Shown here piece after piece: positions 34,285 to 44,896 of a stretch of DNA of 53,650 bases. The translations under genes and the position numbers were made by a program. The notes under the pieces were generated by a model. It had not been told where the DNA came from, did not search any database, and saw only the letters and a list, made by a program, of their open reading frames with translations. Each line of letters starts with the position of its first letter. The stretch's first letter is position 1. This DNA is from Chromera velia (Eukaryota > Sar > Chromeraceae). The DNA is taken from NCBI GenBank assembly GCA_018398765.1, contig JAHBMJ010004770.1, positions 23,929 to 77,578 on the forward strand. Reading direction: 5' to 3'.

Positions 34285-35055
34285 TTGGAGCATACTGAAA
34301 GCCGGTGCCAGAGATTATCAATTTTTCTTCTATTTGAACAACCCTCTACCAGACAAAACACCTCTCCCAGAGAGTTAACCCCCCCCGTCAGACCCTTCCG
34401 ATTTAGTGTTAATGCCCTTAGGAGTGGCTTAATCTTCTCACATAAGGCACTTCTCGGCAGACAGGATATCCGTACCTTGGGGTCATTCTTTGAAGACAAA
34501 AGAAATAGAGAAGAATATGAAGAAGACGGAAGAGCTCTCTGTAGTCCTGATAAAGAGGCAGACAGGGGGAAGTTGCCCTTTTCTTCCCTGTCTCCCCTTT
34601 TTATGCATTCCATTCCCCAGGCATCCTTAATTTTAGTAGAAACAAACAAATTCCCCTTCGGGGCCCGTCTTTCTGAGCTCCGGACAGGGAGAGATGTCAA
34701 AAAGTCAAGGCCTGCCTATCTGAACAAACCATTGACAGCTCGTCTTTGCTTCTGCCCCGCTGGTCCCTTCCATGAATTCAAAAGAGCCTAAGGAATACAG
34801 AGATGCAAACGGCTAAGTACAATCCAGAATGAAGCAAAAAGAGTATACAAGAGCGTGCGAGCAGACATTAAATTAACAGACAAAAGAGAGGGTACACGNA
34901 AACTCCTGACCGGAAGTCGGGCTGCCCATCGAACAAACCGGAGCCGCAAGTTGTTAATCGCCTCCCAGTCTCCTTGTCTTATCGAAAAGCACTTCAGACT
35001 ATAGAGTGCTACCGGTTCCTCGTACGCCATCAGTAGCTGCATCTTTCCCCCGAGA
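34285..35055. other. Unclassified ORF-bearing sequence, probably element debris
   Basis: A plus-strand frame (34285-34791, 168 codons) and an overlapping minus-strand frame (34700-34281) are both open. Immediately to the right a minus-strand frame carries AVIGLAASLSGLPLGGKMQL and LKCFSIRQGDWEAINNLRLR. None matches a family I know. An ambiguous base lies at 34899. I cannot decide which strand codes, if either. Confidence 0.3.
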
Positions 35056-35251
35056 GGCAACCCAGACAGACTCGCAGCCAGACCAATCACCGCCCCCATT
35101 GCACGCTCTGCACTGCGTAGGCGTGTTTCAATCGACCGAGCTTTTCCCCAAGAGGCAACCCAGACAGACTCGCAGCTAGACCAATCACCGCTCTCATTGC
35201 ATGCTCTGCACTGCGTAGGTGTGCTTCAATCAACCAAGTCAAATCCCCTCC
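35056..35251 (-). repeat. 98-bp direct tandem duplication
   Basis: GGCAACCCAGACAGACTCGC begins at 35056 and again at 35154, and the following ~75 bases match with few differences. On the minus strand both units encode IGLAASLSGLPLG. Because 98 is not a multiple of three, the copies lie in different frames, so the duplication breaks any ORF through it. Confidence 0.8.
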
Positions 35252-35399
35252 CTCAAACAGAAGGCAACCCAACATTAATTCGACTTAAAACTAACCTGTA
35301 TAAAAAGGAACTAAATAGAAGTAGATTAAGGTTCATACTAAAAATTTTTTTAAAAAGAAAACTGAGTTTTCTATTTTAAAGAAAATGTGTGTGTGACCT

Positions 35400-35600
35400 C
35401 CTTGAACCTAACGACCATTTAAAAGTTCAAGCCGCATTTTTGGATAAGCTTGAAAGTCTGTGCCGCAGGCGTGGATCATTTACATTATCTTGAAAGCCAA
35501 AGCTACATATCTGGGCGGTCTCTTGACCATCTACGCCGCAGGCGTGGATGGTCTCATGAAAAACGATGCCGTAGATAGAGATCATCTTGATTACATTTTT
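35400..35600. repeat. Degenerate ~35-bp tandem units
   Basis: Units starting CTTGAA or CTTGAC and containing GCCGCAGGCGTGGAT (35462 and 35531) or a degraded version repeat four to five times with poor conservation. No coding frame spans them. Confidence 0.4.
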
Positions 35601-35837
35601 TTAAGTGGTACTTAGGTTCAGGGAGGTTGTGTGTGTATTGAAGTACATACACTCATATCATTACTAGAACTTTTTATAGAAGTTTGGGAAGCAAAATGTT
35701 AGGCCAGCTGCCAGCTAAGCCAAATACACAATGCAAGACAGCCTCTTGTGTTAGATGGTATCGATTCTGCTTCCAGATTTGTGTTGCACCACTTTCGATG
35801 CACGCGAACAACAAAATGTTGCGAGCAATGCGCTCTC

Positions 35838-35960
35838 CGGCGCCGCCGCGGCCGCTGGGCCGGACCCTTGGACGCGCGCCGGGCACTCGCGCGCGAAAGA
35901 TGGTCACTCGCGGTTTGAGCCGCGCGTTTGACTCGCGGTTTGAAACTTTGAAACTTTGAG
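35838..35960. repeat. GC-rich island with short direct repeats
   Basis: GGCGCCGCCGCGGCCGCTGGGCC and GCGCGCCGGGCACTCGCGCGCG form a dense GC island. It is followed by two ACTCGCGGTTTGA words and a GAAACTTT repeat. Its composition resembles the islands at 925 and 12859. Confidence 0.45.
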
Positions 35961-36009
35961 CCATGCACGGTTTGGCCAACCGAGCCAACAGCTATAGGAG
36001 GAGACGGGA

Positions 36010-36398
36010 ATTTCACTCAGAAAATAACACCGGCCACACGAGAGTCGGATTGGCCGCGCAGTGGCCGTGCAAAAGTTGGTGAGTAGGGTCTGACTTCTGT
36101 ATGTCACCTCTCCTTCCTTTCTCCACATAAAATCCGCGCCTATTCCGGCCCTCTTCTCAAAGAGCCGGTCGTATAGCCTTGGACGAGGGTCGTTTACTTC
36201 TTCTTCGTGGTCCATCACTTCCTGTAACGCCGAGGATAAACGGACTGGCGCCTCTTCAGACGTGTAAGTGGGGACATGGTCAGCGGGGGGCTTACGTATT
36301 AATTCTGCTGCGTCATTCACGAAATCGTGATGTGCGAAAAATGTTGAGACTGCACTTGTCTCTCTCCCCCCTGCACCCCGTCTCTCTCTCGCATACAA
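36010..36398 (-). CDS. Candidate minus-strand exon, unidentified
   Basis: An open minus-strand frame contains protein-like sequence: FFAHHDFVNDAAELIRKPP, then SSALQEVMDHEEEVNDPRPR, then RLFEKRAGIGADFMWRKEGE. A second minus-strand frame is open at 36714-36421 (HRILDRRFDARQHNWQAP). These could be exons of one gene or part of an element. No domain is recognised and no splice sites are convincing. Confidence 0.25.
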
Positions 36399-36753
36399 GT
36401 GACGAGTTGGTGAAATTACATTACCTGGTTGCCTCCTGGCCTAGGTGTGCCTCTGCTCTATGTTCACGCACAGGAAATCGCTCAATGCGTCGTATGTCCC
36501 GATCCCTGATGTGCCCCTCTCCTGCACAGGTTTCCGAAGCATACCTCGCCCCACTTCCGACACCCCTGGATAGTGTCTGTGACACAGCTGCAACCACGGT
36601 ACCTCCACGTAGTTCCACAAACGACCTCGGCATCTGGACGGGAGCCTGCCAATTGTGCTGGCGTGCGTCAAATCGCCTGTCCAAGATCCTGTGAAGCTTG
36701 TTGAGTTCCTTCACGCCGTAGAGTTCCTCCGCGTTGCGAGTTCCGTGGACGAC

Positions 36754-38421
36754 ATGTTCTCCTCTCTGTTAAGGGCTGGTGTTGTGCTTCTCCTTGACAC
36801 TGCCCGCCGGCTGTTTGAGGAGAGCGAGGAGGACGTGCAGATGCCAAACGCTGCAGTGCACGAGTCTGACCTCGAAGATTTTCTTGACGAGGAGGAGCGG
36901 AGTTACCAAGACCCATGCAGGACGACGGGTACGATCACAAGCTTGGGACAGCTTACAGATGTGCGAGACCAAGGTCACGCGCAAGACCTCCCCTTCAACC
37001 GCGAAGCTGGGGGAACCTGTGCCCTCAATTCAGTCGCCACACATGTCCGTCTTGTGATGTGGCAGAGTGGTTGGCCCCCGATGTCGATTCCCGAGCACCG
37101 AGATCTTGTGCACGTGATGCTACTCTTCCGGCCGGGGTACGAGGAGAGGTATCCCGAATTCAGCCGCACTCAACGTGCACTGCAGTTTGCCTCAGACATG
37201 TACGGTCTCGAGCATCGTGAGATGCACTTGAGAGAGGTGGAAACGCAGCTGAGGAACGGGGCAGCGGTGTCACTGAGCATGCGGTGGCCCGAAAATTCGA
37301 AGGATTGGGCTAGACGATACGGCACAGGGGCGATCCCTCGTGCAGACTTGGAAGGAATGGAATTTTCCGGCAGACACTCGGTCATCGCATTGAGGATCAC
37401 AGAGAGCGATGGGGTGCCGTGTCTTCTGATCAAAAACAGTCACGGGATTGATTGGGGCGATAGAGGATTTTTCGGAATACCCGTCAGCGCCCTCAAGTTG
37501 AAGTGCCTGGAGGTCAAGGCCTACGAGCTTCAGAGCCCCAGACGAATTGACACCCTCGGCAGCATACCACAGTTGAGGTGGACACCGGATCTGGAGACTA
37601 TCAGGTTTTCCAACTGCCCTCTCGGTGACAATGGTGTTGAAATCGTTGCACAGGCCCTCGAGCACTTGGCTGACTCAGAGGAGAAAGGGAGTTGCGAGTG
37701 GCAAGTGGATGAACTCGAGTTTGAGGGGTGTGAGATAGGCCCGCGAGGTGTGAAGAGCCTCTTTCGTTCCTTTCTGACGATGAGTATCAAAGACCGGCTT
37801 TTCTTGACTCACCTTTCCATTGACGGCCTCTGTGACCAAGGGTTGCGGAAGGTGGCAAGAGGTTTGAAGACCCTCAGCATATTTTACGACCTGAAAAACC
37901 TCTCTATCGGTGTGCAGCTCGAGGGGGGGGTTTCCAAGGGAGCGAGCAAGCTGATTTCTGTCTTGGCTGCAGAGAGAACAAAATTCGATTCACTCCGCAT
38001 TCCTGCAGACCTGCTGCATGCTCTGCCGACCGATCTCTCTGGTCGGAACGGAAACCTCTGTAAAGTGAATGTCTTGTCGGTGTACGACTGCGACATCGAA
38101 GCGATCGACAAGATCATCGATCTCTGCAGGGAGGGAAGGGGTCAGTTGTTGAGGGTGAAGAAAAAATTGAGCTTGAGGATGAGGTGCAGCGAAAACGCAG
38201 AGGAGGATGCAGAGCACATCATTGGGTGTTGTGGCGAGGCACCATTCTCAACGCTGCAGGAGCTGTGTCTCTCCCAGAACTTCTTTCAAGACACGGAGGC
38301 GCTGCTCTTGGCAGAGGCAATGGAAGAGGACTTCGCGCACCTCAGAAAACTCGACCTCCAACACAATCAAATATCTGCTGAAGTGAAAGAAAGAATTGGG
38401 ACAAGTAGAGTTACCGTATGA
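36754..38421 (+). CDS. Papain-fold (C1-like) cysteine protease fused to leucine-rich repeats
   Basis: An intronless frame of 555 codons runs from the first in-frame ATG; the frame is open upstream to 36613, so an earlier exon is possible. The peptidase part shows all four papain landmarks in order: VRDQG (oxyanion Gln, residue 73), GGTCALNSVATHV (nucleophile Cys 89), GRHSVIAL (His 208) and IKNSHGIDWGDRGFFGIP (Asn 228). Between Gln and Cys there is an extra DLPFNREA-type insert. The usual Trp after the active-site Cys is Ala. After residue 275 come about ten leucine-rich segments of the ribonuclease-inhibitor type (LETIRFSNCPLGDNGVEIV, LTHLSIDGLCDQGLRKVARG, LQELCLSQNFFQDTEALLLA, LRKLDLQHNQIS). 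No signal peptide is seen, so it is probably intracellular. A recognition-plus-proteolysis role is inferred from architecture only. Confidence 0.75.
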   Translation: MFSSLLRAGVVLLLDTARRLFEESEEDVQMPNAAVHESDLEDFLDEEERSYQDPCRTTGTITSLGQLTDVRDQGHAQDLPFNREAGGTCALNSVATHVRLVMWQSGWPPMSIPEHRDLVHVMLLFRPGYEERYPEFSRTQRALQFASDMYGLEHREMHLREVETQLRNGAAVSLSMRWPENSKDWARRYGTGAIPRADLEGMEFSGRHSVIALRITESDGVPCLLIKNSHGIDWGDRGFFGIPVSALKLKCLEVKAYELQSPRRIDTLGSIPQLRWTPDLETIRFSNCPLGDNGVEIVAQALEHLADSEEKGSCEWQVDELEFEGCEIGPRGVKSLFRSFLTMSIKDRLFLTHLSIDGLCDQGLRKVARGLKTLSIFYDLKNLSIGVQLEGGVSKGASKLISVLAAERTKFDSLRIPADLLHALPTDLSGRNGNLCKVNVLSVYDCDIEAIDKIIDLCREGRGQLLRVKKKLSLRMRCSENAEEDAEHIIGCCGEAPFSTLQELCLSQNFFQDTEALLLAEAMEEDFAHLRKLDLQHNQISAEVKERIGTSRVTV

Positions 38422-40481
38422 AAAGCATCAAGCAGAAAAACGGGAAGCAAAGTGAAAAGAGCTTGGTATCCGTTTCTTGACTTTTTTTTGGGGGGGGNGG
38501 GGGGGGGGGGGGACGGCCTAGAGTACAGCAGAGTATCTACGTACCGGCCCCTGTTTTCTTTGCAACTGCGAGGCCTGATACAGGAATGCAAATCGCACCC
38601 GGCGCTAGGGGGCATGCCTGGGACGTGTGGGAGCCAAATTGAGTAAACCTTCGCGGGCCATGCCAAGCACACTGGCAATGCATGCGTACCACCAGCTTTC
38701 TTTCTTTTCTTTTATTAACTTTCTCTCTTTTTGTTTTTCTTCATTTCTTCTCTTTCTTTGCTTCCTTTTTCTCCAAAAATCCTCCATTTCGTCTGTGTAA
38801 GGAAGCGACAGAAAGCGGGTGGCTTTTCGTGAACGTTTGAAATCTCAAAAAGAGGGAGCAGACAACAGTCTGAGACAGTCTTTTGCATGCATGAATCTGC
38901 ACAAAACATACTCGTCAAGTGAACAAGATATTGACAGCACTCAGTCTGCATGTGGTTTTTTTTGGAAATTTTTCCTTCCGCTCCTGCTTTGATTTGCGTG
39001 CTGTTGACGCTGAGCAGCAGATTTCATTCCCTACAATTCAGTGCACCTGCTCGGAACGACACTCGCGACGCCCTATCATTTGAATCGAGCGGCGCGATTC
39101 GAGCCGCCTGTTTTGCAGTTGGCTAGGGAGCTGGCCCGGGTCTCTAAGCCTGAGGCGAGCATTACATTGCAAGCATAATGCTGCATAAAAGCTAGCATAA
39201 AAGGTTCTTTGCATAAAACATGATAAACGCTAGGATAAACGTGACGTACTGTCTTTATTTGCAGTGTCGTTTGCAATGTTAACTTTGCACTGTGTTAAGT
39301 TCGATCTACTAGTACATTGTTATACCTCAAGTTATAACTTGTGCTAGCATGGTAGATTATTAATGAATCATGCAAATAATAATGCAGCAAATCTAATCTA
39401 ATAGTAATTTTCATTTAAAAATATATCATTCAATATCATAATTTACTTCATATTGTGATAGCTAGTGAAATCACTGAAATGTTGAGAAATTAGAGTAAAT
39501 TTCTGAAAAAGTAAAACATATGGTCCAAATTCTAGTTCAAATTAGTTCAAATTTTTTATATCAGACTTATATAATATTTTTATAATAATATAATATTTCT
39601 ATAAAGTTTTTCCGATTAATCATAATAATTAATATTTAATAATAATAATGATGATGACGATGATTAAGCGTTAAATCCTAGACCCAGCGACGCCAATGTC
39701 ACGCCATCATACGTCGCCATGTAGATGCCAAGCCACCAACAAGGCTTGAAGAACATATTTCTAACGTATTTCTTCAACTTTTTTGTATAAGGTAACAAGG
39801 TTATGCACAACGAAGATGTTACTGACTTAATACTGAGTGCACAAGCGGTCACTTAGCGGTGGTTTGCTACTTAATTTGTTCTGCTATACATGGGCCTCAA
39901 TCTAGCATAATCTAGCACTTCCATATTGACTTTTTCGACCGTAAACGTAACATATCATTGTATAACACACGCCATAAACAAACATGTACTTGCGATTGCT
40001 GTGACACCACTTCGGTTTTGCATGATGCATAACTCCTCAGAGCGAATCTCAACGACATTTCTTCCATGAAGTGCCCTGACAAGCGACATACAAGCGACTC
40101 AAAACGACTGCATGCATAAGTGAAATTGCCTTCAGTCTTGAATTAGAAAAGGACAATTGACATATCAAATCGATCCAGGAAAGAAGGAATGTACCTACGT
40201 GTCCTCAGGGCCGGGCTGTGTGTTTCCTAGCTCCTCCTTCTGATCCTATCCTGCATCTCCTTCCCCCCAAAAATACGCAGGGAGGCGAAAGGGAAACACA
40301 AGCTCGTGACACATTTTGGGAGCAACAAACTGAAGCAGGCTGGGTGTGGGCCTCTGTCTGTGTCGGTGTCTATATGTGTGTGTGCGCGCTCGGGGGGGTC
40401 GAGGGGGTATCCTGCAGCAGCCAGGAAAACCGGACACACGAAGGCACACAATCCTTCCTGCTGTGAGGCACAAAATCAGAA
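38422..40481. other. Spacer with poly-G tract and SINE-like element
   Basis: A T8-G run with an ambiguous base lies at 38482-38512. At 39085-39150 tRNA-like words occur (TTTGCAGTTGGCTAGGGAGC, and CGATTCGAGCCGCC on the other strand's B-box side), followed by GCATAAAA repeats at 39181-39240, suggesting a SINE. The rest, to about 40140, is AT-rich. No gene is supported. Confidence 0.45.
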
Positions 40482-40768
40482 ATGGCCCAAATCGTTTGGA
40501 CCTACGTCTTCTGTTTCCGAGAGGAGAGGAGAATGACGAAGGGAAGTCTACTCGATCCGCTCGGGTTGCCATTGACTCACGAGACCCCCTCCCGCCCCCC
40601 GGGGAAATGCACAGCCAGTAAGAGCAGGGGTGCGGAGCCGGGAGGCCCCCCTCAGCCGTGCCCATCCATCTCGCTTTCTTTGATGAATACCACGAAATCG
40701 AGGTGAGGGTTGAACGATATATTCAAGCAACGGCAACGCCAAATCACCACGTCGGCTTACTTAACTGA
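40482..40768 (+). CDS. Possible small two-exon gene, 82 residues
   Basis: Exon 1 (40482-40617) begins MAQIVWTYVFCFREERRMTK and ends at a consensus donor GTAAGAG. After only 38 bases, CCCCCTCAG (acceptor ending 40655) leads into exon 2 (40656-40768) reading VPIHLAFFDEYHEIEVRVER and ending at TGA. The phases match (1 + 2). The joined protein looks natural in composition, but the family is unknown and a 38-base intron is very short. The second exon could instead be the end of a longer gene. Confidence 0.35.
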
Positions 40769-41171
40769 GAGTGTCTATGAGACCACTTTCGAACTCGATC
40801 ACTCAGCTTCCTGACTCCACCTGCTTTCTCCCTCGCCCCACTTTACCCTTCACTTTCTTTTCCTTCCTTTCCCTTCACTTCACTTTCCTTTCCTTTCCTA
40901 TGGCTCCCTAGAGGGCCGCAGTCAAGGAATGTACCGACTGCTCAGAAGCAAAAATCAAAAAAGCTTCGTTTGCACACACACAGAATGTAAGGAGACCAAA
41001 AAGAAGAGAGAAGACCTTCCGAAGTGTCTACAAGCCAAATCCAAACTGAATGAAAAAAACTCAAACAAAAACCCAAAAGAGGGGCCTAATTATAAGCGAA
41101 AGAAGAAAAAGAGAGAGAAAATTGAACAAGAAAGACAAAAGGAGTCAACTCTCCCCCCTTTCCAACTGCTT
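40769..41171. other. Intergenic and 3' flank of ORC3
   Basis: Pyrimidine-rich CTTTCC runs (40855-40898) are followed by A-rich sequence, which on the minus strand would be the 3' untranslated region of ORC3. No gene is seen. Confidence 0.45.
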
Positions 41172-44100
41172 TCAATCTGAGATCATCTCTACCTCGACAT
41201 CAGAACTGTCAACCACAGGCTCCCGTTTCGAATTTTCACTCAGTCTCCCGCTGCGTCTCGGGGGAGGTTTCTCTTTCTTCTGCTCCCTAGCGCTCTGATC
41301 ATTTTCCTTTTCCTTCTCCTTTTGCCCTCCATGACGCCTTTCAGAGGGCGGGGGGGATTCCTTCTCTCGTTTCGGTTTCTGTGGCAGTGCAGATGAGAGA
41401 GAGCCCTTTTCTGCTTTCTTTGCAGATGCAACAGCGTTGGATGAGCTGCTGCCCTTACCCTTCTCTCCCGAGAGTGAGAAAGACAGAGGGGCAGACGCAG
41501 AGAGAGAGTCACCTCTCTCCTTTCTCCTCTCATCTGCTCTGAGAGCCCTCTCGCCCCTCAACACCGTCTCTCTAGTGGAAGCCCTCCGCTTCCTCAACAT
41601 CTCATGCACCTCCCCCGTGTTCCACACACGAGAGGGATCCAAACGCCGTATTCTCAACGGCATGGAGTTAGACCATGCTGTCAAGGGCCAGGAGGCAGGG
41701 ATGCCCTTCTGCTCTATGAGGGGACGAATAATCCCCGCCCAGGCCAGACTGTCTGCCGCAAGACGAAATCGGAGACGCTTCTCCATCACCTCTTCCTCGT
41801 CTTCATCCTCCTCCTCTTCCTCTCTCTTTACTTTCTCCTCCCCCTTCTCTCCACCCTTCTGACTGGTCTCTTTGTCTGCCCATTCATTGAACGTTCGCAA
41901 CCACCTCTTTACATCCAATACAGAGCCGCCCTCTGCAGCCACCTCAATCCCCCTGTATGCAATCATGACGTCTTCCATTGACTCTCTCGTGCTGGCCTGA
42001 TCTAGGAGGGTCCCGAATCGGCAACAGTCACACGACAAAGACGCACTTCCCTTGCACCCCGCAACAGACGCTAGAATCTCCCTTGAGTCACCCGGGTAAA
42101 GTCGGGAGATGACCTGGGAGACCTCCTCTTCGGAGACGGAAAAAACGGAAGAAACACTGGAAGGCACAGAGACAGAGTGCCCGAGGGAATAGACAAGACG
42201 AACTAGGGAGGCAAGGAAAAGACGAGCAGAACGACGGGAAGACAGAGACTGTTTCTTTGCCCCTTCTCTCTTGGGACCTGATGATGACGGACTCGGGCCT
42301 CCCCGGTCCCCCCCCTCTGCATCTTGCTCCCTTTCTGCTTGCTGAGCAGCCATGTCCATCTGTTGCCGTCTCTTCTCCCGTGCTGTCGCGGGGTTTCGCA
42401 CGACACTCTGCGTGGGAGGTAGCTGAGCGGCAAGGGGGTGGGCGTTGGCGCTGGCAGACGGGCGCAGCACCTCAGTCTGGGCGGCAGCACTTTTCTGGCT
42501 CCTATATGAGGAAGGAGACGGATTTCCTCCCTCGCCTCTGTCCATGACTGCACAGAGCCTGTCAAGGACCTCTGAGATCTTCCCCTGGTCTTTCAAAGAC
42601 TCGAAAGAGTCGACCTCGTCCGATTCAGCAGAGGCCGTTGAGAGACCCTCGAGGACCCGAGCGGCCTCCAGGAGGTCGGCACTCGAGCACACACTCAGCT
42701 GCTCCTTTGCCATCTCCTGGGCCGTTCGGAGAATCTCAATTGCCCCTGTCATATCCCTCAGAGACTGCGCAGTGACGCGACAGGCCTCTCGGAAGTTCTC
42801 ACGGCAGCACGCGACCACACGATCCTTCAGGCGGGATGCACCCATGCGAAGGTCGGCAGCGACTTCTGCAGAGAGGAGAGGAGAGGAGAGGAGAGGAGAG
42901 AAGGGGAAAGGATAGAATCAATGGCTGCTGCAGGCAAAAAGGCCGTGGCTCGTCGTGTCGTCTTGTGCAAACGCGGAGAACAAACACAGGATAGCAAAGA
43001 AAAGCTGCAGACATACACAGAACCACCGTTGTGTGCCGAGAACGATTCCCGAGACCAAATCGACAAAGTGTGCACAAAAGATTCATGAACGTATCTTCTC
43101 AAAAGGAGAAAAACAAGGTCTTGCTGTGGAAGGCCTGTTTAGACTGTCACTGAGAACAGTCAGTCGCTGTTTCTCTTGCACCCCTCTGACTACCTGCCCG
43201 AAGTTTCACCGCTTTCCAAATCCGTACAATGAGAAGAGACTGCCGGCTAACCTGCTCGAAGGTTTTCAGACTGGAGGAGGTTCTCTTCTGCACGTGCAGA
43301 CGCCCCCCTGATGATGCCGCCAAAGAGAGACTCCAACTCCGCACGTAACCAGAAGGCGACATGCCACAACTCCCTGCGTGCATGGCATTGAACAAGTTGC
43401 AGCCACAAACGGCGTCGGGCGTCTTGCTGTTGCTTGCTCCGCCCAACAACCCCCTCCTCCTCCCCTCCCTTCCCCGCCGCCCCCCCCCTTTTCAGAGAGG
43501 TGCCGCGACCAGCCGCAGCGGACGAACGGCCCTCTCCCCCCCCTTTGTTCTCCTTTTCGGTCTCCCCCACCCCATTTCCCTCAGCTCCCTCTCCCAAAAA
43601 CTTCACCACTGCTTCCTCCTGCAGGAAAAGGGACACATCCTCCTTGCCCTTTCCTTCCTTCATTCTGCACCTCTCCTCTACTCTCTCACAAAACATCTCC
43701 ACACGTTCTGCCCACCCCCTTTCCCCTTCCTTCTCGATGGATCCCCCTTTCCCCAAAAGAAGGTCGAACAAATCGGGAGAGGCAACCAGGCGGAGCGCGT
43801 GGAGATCGGTGAAGGCCGGGACCTGAGGGCATGCCGGGGCCTTGGAGGAGGAAGGCCCCGGCATTCCCTCAAGAGGAGTGTGGAATTCGGGAGAAAAGAA
43901 TTGGCGGAGCAGAAAAAAAAGGAAAGACCGCAGTCGGGACAGCGACCCTTCAGAGTCAGAAAATTTATTCCAACACACGCACAACGCATGACGGACTGAT
44001 TCTTCCGACACGGCCAGAGGAAACACAGAGGGATCAGTCAATCTGCACAGAACTCGCCCAGCCACTTTGGAGGTTTCGATCAGACGGAGAGGGAGCACAT

Positions 44101-44896
44101 GGACCCTCCCTAGAATTTCGGACGGAAGGGTTGCGGTGAGAAATTCCGGCCCTGTGCTGGAGGCGAGAACTGCGGATGCGTCTACACCATGGAGGATGCG
44201 AAGGAGTGAAAGGGCCTGTAGAAGCAGAGGGAGGGAGGACCCGACAAGCAGATTTGCATCCTCAATGAAAACGGAAAAATACGGAAAGACGAACTCACTC
44301 CTCAGCCCTTCACACCATTTACCTAGGCGATCAAGCTGGAGGCCTAGAGCTTCTGCCTTCCTCGTTCTCTCTTCTCCCCGTCTCTCGGGTCCCCCCTCCG
44401 TCTCCGACTCATCTGAGGAGTCATCCCCACAACCCTCACCCTCAACCCAACCCTGCCCCGCTGCCACACGCCACTTCTCCAAAATAAAATTCAAAAGCAC
44501 AGATGCCTCACATTCTGACGCACGCAGTCGGGCAATCAACCAGGGCCGCTCTACTCTTCCGACTTGGTGGTCCTTCGTCGCTTTCGAAATGTGGTCAGAA
44601 ATGCAGCGAAGCACTTCGGCCGCATCTTCACTGCTAGGTCCTGTCTCTGCTATGACTATGGGGACCTCTCTGAAGATTTTTGAGGGAGACGGGAGACCAG
44701 ACTCTTGGAGAAAGGAGAAAAGCTGCTGGAGGGGACTTTCCAGACTTTCGAGAATTTCGTCTGAAAGAATCGAGTTGATTCGATCCCAGGACACCTCGAA
44801 CGCCTTTCGTCTTCCCGACAGGCTTTCTAGTTCTGACTTCTTTTTTGACTTTGCCCTTATCTGCGAAGGATTCAGCTTACTGTTCCAAGACAGCAT
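41172..44896 (-). CDS. ORC3: Origin recognition complex subunit 3
   Basis: ORC3 is a scaffold subunit of the complex that marks replication origins and loads MCM in the nucleus. Exon 1 (44896-43252) starts MLSWNSKLNPSQIRAK and ends in phase 1 at a GTTAGC donor; exon 2 (42865-41172) follows a CTCTGCAG acceptor. The intron is 386 bp and the product 1,112 residues, longer than typical ORC3 because of low-complexity inserts. Family features in order: FEVSWDRINSILSDEI and VPIVIAETG (first strand of the degenerate AAA-like core, no Walker A lysine); FPYFSVFIEDANLLVG (Walker-B-like strand, residues 204-219); SAVLASSTGPEFLTATLP and VLPLRLIETS; FLFFLLRQFFS. In exon 2, VMIAYRGIEVAAEGGSVLDVKRWLRTF and RFRLAADSLAWAGIIRP match the C-terminal winged-helix region. 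The tail is Lys/Glu/Ser-rich. Recognition rests on motif order, not a search. Confidence 0.78.
42866..42900 (-). repeat. GAGAG repeat at the ORC3 intron acceptor
   Basis: Plus-strand GAGAGGAGAG units read on the gene strand as CTCTC repeats ending directly in CTCTGCAG, another microsatellite serving as a polypyrimidine tract. Confidence 0.85.

Noticed and set aside
34285-34791. 168-codon plus-strand ORF as a real gene
   Set aside because: The minus strand is open over the same span and neither product has a recognisable domain; the area is full of duplications and element debris.
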